Positions 24,435-35,900 of a stretch of DNA of 64,000 nt are shown here, piece by piece. Location of the stretch: the NCBI RefSeq assembly GCF_050908995.1, contig NC_135130.1, positions 8,115,001 to 8,179,000 of the forward strand. The letters run 5' to 3'. Source of the stretch: Andrena cerasifolii. Lineage: Eukaryota; Arthropoda; Insecta; Hymenoptera; Andrenidae. Within the stretch, counting starts at the first letter, position 1, and the number at the start of each line of letters is the position of its first letter. The notes under the pieces are model-generated. The model did not search any database. It was not told where the DNA came from and saw nothing but the letters and a program-made list of their open reading frames with translations. The position numbers and the translations under genes were made by a program.

Positions 24435-24440
24435 AATAAA
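24435..24440 (+). terminator. polyadenylation signal AATAAA, K2P-A
   Basis: AATAAA lies 96 bases after the TAG stop of K2P-A. Confidence 0.5.
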
Positions 24441-26030
24441 CGAACAAAGCAATTAACTTCGAGCGTCCCACGATCGAACTGTAACCCTGCAGGCAGCCGA
24501 CCCGCCGCGCACAGCGGTCACACCGGTTGCGTACGAAGGCGCGCCGCGCCCCTTAAACTCGTCTTCCATCCGTGCACAGTGCACGTGGTTCTCGTCGCTG
24601 CGAGCGGTGGACCTGAAACTGTCGGTACTTTGCCACCGAGGCTATATCCCGGCTCGATTTATACGGTAAACCAGGGGGAAACCTTGCGCCAGACCGAGGT
24701 CCCTCTCTCTCCAGAGTTCGGATTGCTCGAAAATAGCAACGTACCGCGGGGGAAGCCTCGTATATAATTCCTGGTCCGCGCGAGGTGCGGACGCCTGGAG
24801 TAATACACCAAGAGGCCTCTTGTTTGGCGGACGATAAATTCCGAGGCCCTCTTCCTGGACGGCTACCGGGTGTCCAGGAAGTGGGAATACGGTCAGGGCC
24901 GGGCAGCTTGAACCCGTGTATTTTTAGCGGCGTGCTATTTTCACTTGGTGTGTCGAACGAAGTGGCACGGAACCAGTGCACGAGGGAACATCGCGGGAGC
25001 GACTCGTCTCACGCGATCCTCCGCGTATCGACACCGAAAAAGGGACTCGAAACCGCTCGGAACGTCCCGCGTGTCTAACGTAACCTCCCAAACCAGTGCC
25101 GTGACACCCCCCGGAACGTCTCTTCCCTCAAACTCCTAGCAACGAACACTAGGAGAACAATACACCAGCGGCGGGGGAGGTGGAATTCGCGGCGACGAGT
25201 TTTAACGAGTGTCGCAGATGAAAGGGGGAAGATGATCTACAAGAAGAAACGTGGATACTGGCGGACGGAGAGCTCAGCGCGTGCCAACACGTGGCGAGTT
25301 GTCGCGGTAGAGCGTCCGACACTGACGAAGACATAGACGCGTCTATGTTTAGACCCGGGGAGGGGAGAGCCACCAGGGAAATCTTGCGATGAAGTTCGGT
25401 AAGGAGGGACGAACGAACGGTGGCCTCTACCGAAAAAAAATTGACGCGCCCGCCTAGCTCGGCGATAAAGACCGTCACGGTTTTCATCCTCGTGGAGGCC
25501 GACCCCTCCACCCTTCGCGGCAAAACGGTTGCACAATAGGTATCGTTAAGCCGTTTCGAAGAAGCGCGTTTTCGATTCTCCGCGGAGCCGTGACGAAGTC
25601 GATACCAGACCCACCGAACGATATATAATTCAGGGAAGCAGAAAGGGGCCGCGATACGACGTTTCCTATTAAACGCGGCCTACTGTAATTTTCTGTCCCG
25701 TCGGGTCAGCGGTCGCGTATAATCCGTCGCTCCTCCCCCGTTTTAGCATTCTACCTTGTCCCCCTCCGACCGGTTTGCGGGGGTGGATAGCGGAGGCTGA
25801 GGTTCGTGGAGGAAGCAGCTGTTGGGTCGATCTTGGTAGAGGAGCGTATTAATCGATGTCCTTAAATAGGGAGGAAGAGTGGTCGCGGATTCTATCGTCG
25901 GGGGAGGTTCTTCGGTGAGTAGACCTTTTGGTGGTTGGTACCTTTTGCGACACTGCTGCGGATACTTTGGAAAGACTTCGTGCTGAGTGTTGCAGCTTTT
26001 GCCCATCTCTGCTTTTATGGGGCACGTATA

Positions 26031-26204
26031 GGGAATTCAATCCCGGGATCCCGGCTGTTTTTTGGATTCTAAAACTCCCGGGATTTGATATATCAAGTTA
26101 TAACTTATCCCGAGAATTTTCAAAAACATAAATTACTTTATGAGCAACTGAAAAATATAAAAATGGAATTTCAAAAACAGCCGGGATCCCGGGATTGAAT
26201 TCCC
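26031..26204. mobile_element. palindromic MITE with TA target duplication
   Basis: The ends GGGAATTCAATCCCGGGATC and its reverse complement form arms of about 35 bp. Both ends are flanked by TA (26029-26030 and 26205-26206), which fits the Tc1/mariner superfamily. The 174-bp element has an AT-rich centre and no coding capacity. Confidence 0.75.
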
Positions 26205-26660
26205 TAGGCAAGTACAGTTTTGTTTCGTTATAAGATCGACGGGAGCCAGGGCGAATCTCTAACGAAGCCTTTGCTTCCACTACGAAAGATGTAGTGGGGG
26301 TAGAAATAAATTTTATTCAAATAGAAATTCGAATAACGAATGAAAGTTAAAAAAATTATTCGTCATGTGTCGAATAAAGTTAACGCGGGTTAACTTTGAT
26401 GGTTAAAGGTGGAGTTGAAAAATTTATTTTACGTTGAAGTTGAAACTATCGACGCATAAGAAAATTTACTTTATTCGTCAAATAATCTAAAGTTAAAGTG
26501 ACTTTTATTTGATCCGTTATTTCAATAATTCGTTATTTAGTTAATGCCTAACTCTGGTAGAAATGTACTTCTAACGAAACAAAGGATACGTACTTATAAC
26601 GAGGCAAAAGTGTAAAAAGCGTGCTTTGTGGCTCTCCGAGTTTTCGGTCGCAGCGATTAA

Positions 26661-26806
26661 CCCTCGGGTCACTTTTGACCCGTGACGGAGTTTTTATCGC
26701 GCGTGCTTCTTAGTTTTTGGATACTAAATATTAGCTAACAGTGCTCGTGGCAGAAAAAAGAAGAATTATCTTATATGGGTCAAAAGTGACCCCCCGGGGG
26801 CGAGGG
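26661..26806. mobile_element. piggyBac-type MITE with TTAA target duplication
   Basis: A 146-bp element. The left end is CCCTCGGGTCACTTTTGACC. The right end ends CGAGGG and carries GGGTCAAAAGTGACCC further in. It is flanked by TTAA at 26657-26660 and 26807-26810. It lies 160 bp upstream of the K2P-B start codon, so it may fall in the promoter or 5' UTR. Confidence 0.75.
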
Positions 26807-26968
26807 TTAAAGAAGAGCTTTCTTGGTGATTTTAGATCAGGGAAACTGCGCTACTCATGGGTTCCTTTACCGAGGTGAGCTTCTGAATACCAAGATGGAG
26901 GGGGGAAGTGGGCGGAGGACGTGAAGAAATCGCGCGATATCTCGGAGACATCGGATGCTGGATGAGAG

Positions 26969-29900
26969 ATGGAAGGGGATCGTTCAGGGGGTTCGGCCAG
27001 GAATTGCCAGCGTGGAAGTTATCGCGGTCGTAGCGGTAGGAGAAGAAAACGGAGGCGGAAGCCATGGGGTGAGAGGATAGCGGACTGGACCAGGGCCCTG
27101 ATAGCCTTCCTCTTCAGCAACGTTGGTATAGTGTGCCTGGTGGTCGGTTATACCATAGCTGGAGCCTTCCTCTTCACTCACATCGAGGGTAGAAACAGCC
27201 GGGACGTTGCCGGGGATGTGATCAGGCTGAGGAACGAGACAGCTGACACCCTCTGGGAGCTCACTTCCAAGGTGACACGATGTTTCTTCCCGTTCCCTGG
27301 ACCCTTTCCTTTCCCGCTCATCAAACTCACCATATCGAGGCCCATGAAAGCTAATGCTAAGTACACTCCCGTCCAGAAGTCACTGGACACCTGCTCCGCA
27401 CGTGGAAAGCGTAATGTCTGCGATACGTGATACTTGACCCAGATTACATACTTTTCACCACTTTCATCACCTTATTTAGGTATAAATATACAGTCAGAGC
27501 CGGCCTTCTCTATACAGGGGCCCGGGTGCAAGAAATATTTTGGGACCCCAAAGAATTTCTCAACGGTAAAAAAGTATATCATAAATCACGGGAAAAAGAA
27601 TAATAAAAACAATTATAAAATTTTTTTAAAAAAATTAACATATTTTAAATATATGACTTTTTTATTGCCATACCATTAATAATATTTTATTATTATATTA
27701 GAAATGACGTTCTAATTTATTTTTTGCTTAATTTCAATAGAAAAAATTTCCTTCTCATTTTTTCTTTTTTATTTTCTCTTTTTGTCATTTTTCCTTTTTC
27801 TGAGGCCCGAGTAACTTGCACCCGCTTCACCCCCCTGTGGCCGGCCCCGTGTACAATATTGGAAGTATTTATTGCATCACTCGAATAAACACGTTATCAC
27901 TTATATCTGTCTTATTATTATTACCTACTAGTAAAATATTATATGCAAGATTTATTCATTTTAAAAACGAGTGGCTCAGAAGAGAGATGCAATGAATATT
28001 CCCAGCACCTACTGTATACTAATTGTAAGCTTCAACCGTTCGTTACAGTGGCAGGTATTACTAATTTCGTAATGACTCATCAGCTTTACTTCTAGCGACT
28101 CGTGGACAATAGCAAGGCGACGAAACGCTTTCCACCAGCACCGTACACAATCTCTACCACAAAATCCCAAGCAACGTTTCGTTAACAGAGTCTAATGCAT
28201 GCATTCATTTTGTCTGCTACCGCGTGACACCGCATTACGCGCGCAGAGAGAAACGTCCACAGTGAAAGGGTTAATAAATCTTCCCTTTTTCTGCCGCTTT
28301 CTCCATTCTTCACCGTCGCTGTTAGTTTCGAAAAACGCATGGCACCCTGATCCTGAGCGCCACTCAGCAAAACATAGCCTACTAACAAAGGAATAATCCC
28401 CAACCCGCAAATCCAAAAAAAATGGCTAATCTCTGGGGTGAAATTTCGTTTGCCTATCAAATTCACTGTAAGAGGGTGAAATTGCCGCGTGACAATTCGG
28501 CTATTTTAACTCGCGAACTGTAAAATACAGTAGGTACCTGCTTTACGGTCAAACGTGATGAGAAATATGGTACACAAGTGGTATATTACAGTACGGTTGG
28601 CATCCCTAATAGTAGCGCCAGCTTTCACGTCGCTCCCATTCCTTGCCCCAGGAGAACATCTTCTCCGAGCGGATCTGGAAGGCGAAGGTGCGAGCGATCC
28701 TCGACACCTATCAGAGCGAGCTGGTAAGCGCCATAAAGAGTGGCTACGATGGGTCAGAGGAGAACAAGAGGTGGAGCTTCGCCGGTGCCTTCCTCTACTC
28801 TCTCACAGTGATCACAACTATCGGTGAGTGTGCGACCTTTTTTATCAAGCAGCCCCGTCTCTGCTGTTGCGCAAGGGGTCCTCGAAAAAATTGGGGGTAT
28901 TAACGTAGACAACGAAGACCCCGCTGCCGGGGATATACTAGGGAGATTTGCCTGCGCGCAGGGTAGCCCTAGTAGTTCCCCCGGGACAAAGCACCGCGCT
29001 CAACGAGCCTCGACTAACCGGATCGCCGAAAAATGCTCCGGGGGTTGGGAAAAGTAACGCGGGCGAGGGGCGTAGCGTTTCGAGATCTTCTGGCGAGCCG
29101 GTGACCGGCTCGTCCCCGTAACTGGGTCTCGCTGGATGAAGAACGTCGGCGGGAAGGATCCTGGAAACGATACCGATCCCTCTTTCTCCGCCCGAGGTCC
29201 GTTTCAACGCTGATGGAAGGGAGATCTAAAAATTTAATCACGACTGGCCGACAGTTTCGTATTACACCGATATCGAGTCGCAGCGAGATTGTGTGTACAT
29301 GTCGCCAGGCTGGAAAATTACTTAGGGGAGGGGCGAACGGGCGACAAGCTGCGAATCATACGCGAGGGAGTTCGTTAGGCCGGAAATTAATTAACGGCCG
29401 AGCCGAGACGGCGATCGGCCGACCTCCTGAGATTAACGAAGCTACTCGAGGGTACGTTGATCTTGATCGATCTTCCGATTGACACTGTGCTTCCTCGCCG
29501 ATTAATTAATCCGTCCGTGCCCCTTATCAGAGATCGAAACAGCGTCGATTCGCTGTGCATATTTATAGGCTCTTTTTGATACACAGGGTGTCTCGTTTAA
29601 ATATCTTCCCAGGTTGGGATGATGCAACAATATTTTACGCGTGATTTGTGAGTGGTATTAAAAATGGCATTCCTTGCAGCGTAGGGGAGGTAAGGTAGGC
29701 TTGGAAAAGTTTAACGTAGAATAAAATTCTTTCTTTTCAATAAAAATGAGTGCGGGTAAATTTAGAATATAATTGAAACGTTATTATTGACAAATAGGAT
29801 TCATTTATCCAAAAAGGTAATATAAAAGAGAAAACACTCGGAGGTACCGAAAGTTTAATTTTCAATTTTTTAAACGAATTTATATTATTTAGATATATAA

Positions 29901-32900
29901 AAGAAGAAGTCTTGACTGACTCAACAACGCCCAGCTTAAACTATTTAACTTAGGAACGTGAAATTTGGAAGCTACATTGTTTTCATAACGATGGAACTCA
30001 GTAAGGAAGGATTTTTGGAAATTCCCTCCCCAAAAGGGGTGAAATGTATTTTCTCGGATTCCTTAATATGTCTTAGGTCCGATTAGATATCAACTTGGTT
30101 CTTACTCACAAATGCACTAATCAACCCCTAAGAGGGTGAAATGCACTTGCCTGGATTCCTCAAAACCTTTTAGGCCTGATTAGATATCAACTTGGTTTTT
30201 TCACTTCGAAAGGTTACCCACATAAATGCCTAAAAATCAATTTCAGGATTTTGCCCAAATCAACCCCTAAGGGGGTGGTGAAAAGGGGTGAAATCTGTTT
30301 TCATGGAGTTCCTAATATTTCTTATGCCATAATATCTCTAATGCCTATATTATATATTACTATATAATTTTATTTTTATATTTGTAAATACCTATATTCC
30401 ATTTTCAAATAAATAATAAGGAACGCTCGCTTTACCATTCGAACTGCATATGAAATATTTCTTGTATCGTCGTAACTGAAGAAGCTCTTTAGCGGGGACT
30501 TAAATATAATTCTCTTTAAGGGCTGTTTTCTATTTGACCTTTTCACCAGCGGCGCCGTGCTTTCACAGCCGATTTTAGCAGCGATGGAACGAGCTTCCCG
30601 TTGCCATTCGGGTAAACGTTTGATTTGCGCGCCCGGCACGGTCGCCGCTCGCGATCTTGGAATATTTTTACCGTCAACACCCCTCCGGTCGTCGGGGCGT
30701 TTGGTTAGGATAATAGTTGGACGAAACTTTGCCGGCTTAACGGCGGAGCCTGTGTACCCAAATGATCGAACGATGCGCAATTTGTATAACGAGTAACAAA
30801 CTCGCGAGCAAACTCCGGGAAAATCTGCCGCGTAAACCGGCCCCTGCGTCGTTATCGATCTCGCCCTTCAAATATAACCGACAACGATTCAAGTCCACCC
30901 GCTTTTCCGAATAATTAACGCGCTGCCGGCCAACGGGGCTGGATTAATTCTCTTTCTTGCACACCGGCGTGCTGTTAGGAACGCCCCAGAACCTCCATAC
31001 AATCGCAAATGCAATCCTAAACTGTAGAACGTGTGACAATCAACGCGCAAGTTACCCTAAATTCCAAAACTTTCGGATTTACCGTGCCATATTTGAGAAG
31101 GGACTTTTCAAAGGGGCTTAACTCCATTTTGGACCTTGAAGCAAATTTTGATGGCATCGCCTGGCACAAAACGCTACAAAATAGGGCTTATTTCCATTTT
31201 TTTTTAAAAATATCTATTAAAACAATGTCGTCAAATTTAAAACATTACCGCTATCAGGTGGAAAAATAAAATATACATGTACTTATAGAAATATATTTTT
31301 TTTAATAAATGTAGGTACCACAGTGATTTGTGGTTATTAAAATTATTTCTATGTGGAAATGTGCCTTTTTGAAAAATCACTCCTCATTTGACGATACCTT
31401 ATAGCGTTTATACAAAACTCGACTTTTGAAAAAAACGGTTTTCGAATTCCACTATTTCCAAAAAAGAGGTTAAACCGGTTTTCGAATTTTCACCAAAAAT
31501 ATAATTAAAATAGAAAATAAATATATGTACTTATTTTGAAATTGTTCAGTTTTTTAAATATTTATGGAATTGGCAAAAATATAACAAAATAAAATATACT
31601 CTATCTATACAAAATCAAATAAATAAAAAAAAACATTTTTGAGTTAATTTAATATTTATGGATTTACAAAAATATAACACAATAAAATGCACTGCATACA
31701 AATCCAAATAAAAAAATACTAAAATAAATAAACTCTGTACAAAATATAGATTATAAATATTTATTTCTAAATAGTACTTTTCTTTGGAAAATATGAACTC
31801 ATGAAGATTTGTTTTCCAGTAAACTGTTACCTACTACAATATACTTGTATGCGAGGCGATTTCAAGTGAAAATATTAACGCTTTTAATTAAATAATAAAT
31901 TCATTTCTCAACCGATTTTCTTAAATTTAAAAACCGGTTTTAAAAATCCGACAAACCCTAATACCTCATCAACCCTAAATTCTGACGCTTGAAGGACTTC
32001 CTTCTTCCACAATACTGTTAGATAAGTATTATATGATTCCTCCTCTGTGTGGAATAGTAGTGAAAAATGTTGCCAATTTATTGAAGAACTCGAACCAATT
32101 TTACTTTACATATATTTGCTATTTTAAATTAAAACCAATGGAAATTATTCAATCTACCTCAATCTCACATTTCCTCCAAATACACCAGGTGTCCTAATAA
32201 TTTTTAAACACCAGGGTTTTATACCCCCCATAGTCAACCCCTAAAAAATCACTTAAGCTCCAATCCAAGATCCCATCGAACCCCTAATCTTTAGGGAGAT
32301 CTGTCCGGGCTCACCCTCCCTTCGTCCAAACCCCCCAGTGTCCCCAATCATCGCTGTTTCATAAAGAGGGATGCAATCAAGCCAGCATTTCCCGGGTTCT
32401 CGTTTCCTAGAAGCTTCGAGCGGTCTAAATATTCAATTAACCGTCGATTCTGTGTAAACGATTACCTTTATCCAATTCCACCCCGTCGAGGACAGCCGCC
32501 AACTGGAGGCCACGTTAGAAGCAGCCACCGCCGGTGGACCGCGGGGTGGTCGGGGCGCTTTCATCCCAGCCGAATCCTCGTTCTCGCCGCGCATAAAAAT
32601 TCCATTGTACCTTTTCCCCCTCTGACCGTCGCGTCGCTCGATATTTCTTTTTTAGACAAAGGCCCGCGAGGCGGCGATGGGAGATAGAGGGAATTAACGA
32701 CGCGAACTTTCGGCACGTTAGAGGGTGCGCGCGGTAGCGACCGTTTAATTAATTCCAGGAGGTGGGGAGGCGGGGGAGAGCACCCCTCTCCGTCGGCTCG
32801 TCTGGTCGCTCTTCTCGCTCGAGACGAGACCCAGCTACCCACTTTATCTCGACCGTGATTACAGGCCAGCAGCATCAGCCTAAAAGGGTCGGCTAGTCGA

Positions 32901-35900
32901 CAGGCCAGATCGATTCGCGGGGCCGACCCTTGCGACTCCACCGCGATAACCGCTTCGAGCGCATTGAAATTCGGGCCCAAGAGGATTCGAGGATCGAAAG
33001 ATTTCGTGGAGGTCACTGGATACGTGTTATTACTTGAGGAACTCGAGGGAAGAGTTCTTGGGACCCTGTGGCGTGGGTCAACAGTGACCCAGAGTCGCTT
33101 CTTTAAGTAGGATAATATATAGCATGGTAGCATGCTAGAGTGGACTTGGTGTAGATAAAGGAATGTCTTAAACACTTTGTCAGGCGTCAGCGTGCTTCCA
33201 CGCCCGAGGAGTTTGCACTCTGCACCACGGCTTTAGCATTTTCTGACGCGTTCAGAGTTTCCCGAATTGGTCGTAAAGGTGAGACCGATTTGACGGTGGC
33301 GTTTCCCAGAAGCTCGCGCTTAAGCGCTAAGAAATCTCGCCTCGCCGTCCTTCCATCCGTCGAAGGTAAGCCGCGAATCGAGAGAGCGTGCGAGTCACTT
33401 GGAGAAGTTTCCCAGAACTTACGCCGGGGGTGGCATAAATCATCGGCGATCTTCGCGGGCTGGTAATCACTGTCGCGCGACGCCCGTTGACGGATGGAGG
33501 ACATTAGCGAACGGAGTGACGCGGTAGCCAAGGAATTATTGGCGATTAACCAAAAGTACGGCAACCGATATCCCCTTGGCAGGCGGAGGGTGCGAGGCGG
33601 GATGCACCCGCTCGTTATACTCCCCGGCTGGCAATTTCGCCGTGGACCAATCAATTATCAAGATTAATCGCGGGAGCGCCCGATGATTCGCGGTTGAACC
33701 GCTTTATTTGCCTGTAATTTATTAATAATCCTGGGATACCCGTGTAATCGAATCCTGCATCGGGGTCTTCGCGATCCGATGCCCGTTAATAATCAAACGA
33801 TCCACGCATTTCGCGTTGCTGCCAGACAGTACAGCTTCTTTGGGTATCACTCGGACTCCCTTAAGCCGCGATCCTACGTGGTGAACGTGGGCTTCGGGAA
33901 ATGACCCCAGAGAATAATGAGATTGCAACGGGGAACCTGCTAAATAAACTCAATTCAAGAGGAAAAATTATTCAATCACCTAAATCCGCGTTCCCACGTG
34001 ACAATATTCAAACCCACGTGGTTCCGAACCTAAAGCCACGATCCTACATGGCGAAACGTAAGCTTCGAAAAGTGATCCACAAAGAATAGTGAAATTGCAA
34101 CGTTCAACCTACTAATTAAACTCAACTCAAGAGCAAAAATCACTTAGTCACCTAAAGCCACTATCCTACGTGGCGAAACGTGGGTATCGAGAAGTGACCT
34201 CCAAGAATAGTGAAATTGCAACGTTCAACCTACTAATTAAACTCAACTCAAGAGCAAAAATCACTTAGTCACCTAAAGCCACTATCCTACGTGGCGAAAC
34301 GTGGGTATCGAGAAGTGACCTCGAAGAATAGTGAAATTGCAACGTTCAACCTACTAATTAAACTCAACTCAAGAGCAAAAATCACTTAGTCACCTAAAGC
34401 CACTATCCTACGTGGCGGAACGTGGGTATCGAGAAGTGACCTCCAAGAATAGTGAAATTGCAACGTTCAACCTACTAATTAAACTCAACTCAAGAGCAAA
34501 AATCACTTAGTCACCTAAAGCCACTATCCTACGTGGCGGAACGTGGGTATCGAGAAGTGACCTCCAAGAATAGTGAAATTGCAACGTGCAACCTACTAAT
34601 TAAACTCAATTCAAGAGCAAAAATCACTTAGTCACCTAAAGCCACTATCCTACGTGGCGGAACGTGGGTATCGAGAAGTGACCTCCAAGAATAGTGAAAT
34701 TGCAACGTTCAACCTACTAATTAAACTCAACTCAAGAGCAAAAATCACTTAGTCACCTAAAGCCACTATCCTACATGGCGAAACGTAAGCTTCGAAAAGT
34801 GACCCACAAAGAATAGTGAAATTTCAACGTTCAACCTACTAATTAAACTCAATTCAAGAGCAAAATCACTTAGTCACCTAAAGCCACTATCCTACGTGGC
34901 GAAACGTGGGTATCGAGAAGTGACCTCCAAGAATAGTGAAATTGCAACGTTCAACCTACTAATTAAACCCACTTCAAGAGCAAAACTCACTTAGTCACCT
35001 AAAGCCGCGTTCCCACGTGCGAAACGTGGGCTTCAAGAAGAGCCTTAAAAAAATAACTCAATAATCCTCAGACCCCAAGCATTTTCAAGATAAAACAGTT
35101 CCTACACCCATTTCGCTCGGTGAATCGACTGAAAGACAGCACTCGGCAGAGTTGCACTGGTTGTACGCTTGACTGCCTTTTTCGGGCACCAAGTGTACCC
35201 CGAAATTTCGATCATCGGGGGGAGGGGGGTATAAAAACGATGTTAAATAAATCATCGTCCCGTGAAGTCGATAAATTATAATACGTCGGGTTGAAAATAA
35301 TCCAAGCGTGGGGGTTTTATTGCTGCACACGTGCCCGATTCGCCTGGCGTTTCCCTGCTCCCACCGCGCGATATCGATGCTTTCGTTCACCGGAACACAC
35401 GCGCTGCGTCGGTTTTCTGACGCACGAATAGTCAACGAGAACTTGGCGGAAAAATCAGCCGAATGGGAAACGAAGCCGCGGTTCCCCCCGCTGGTTTATT
35501 AATTGCGACCACGCCAGCCGCGAATATTTAAAAATAACAGGCCTCGAGGTGAAGAATGAATCTGCCGGCCGGGCGCAACGTTTATTCAACCGACGGGCAG
35601 GGATTTTCAATAGGTGTACGACGAATTTCGTGGGTCCCGCACCTGTGCTCGCTATTTTTTCGAAAATCGTCGGGAGTACGCTAATCCTTAGTTCGATCAT
35701 ACAAATTTTAATCTGTCATTCTACTTTCACCGTTTTAATTTACGAGGTTATGCATAGTTGGTAATTTTTGGCAAAATAAAAATCACAAAATTATGGGACT
35801 CACACTTCGTTTAACGAACTTCGTGTCACTTTGGGGGGTAATAGCTTTCTGCATAACTAGGCCAATTGCCCTTTTGCGAGTGAACAAAGGTGCCACGCCA

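Larger units (their letters stand above)
24441..26968. other. intergenic K2P-A to K2P-B
   Basis: GC-rich to about 25700, then AT-rich. It contains the two MITEs listed at 26031 and 26661. Open frames on both strands (e.g. 24553-24981 -, 25149-25523 -) overlap each other and show no recognised domain, so I call no gene. The promoter of K2P-B should lie near its right end. Confidence 0.4.

Noticed and set aside
32561..33175. 204-codon minus-strand frame in K2P-B intron 2
   Set aside because: No recognisable domain, low-complexity S/R/P composition, no splice or promoter support; likely chance in GC-rich DNA.
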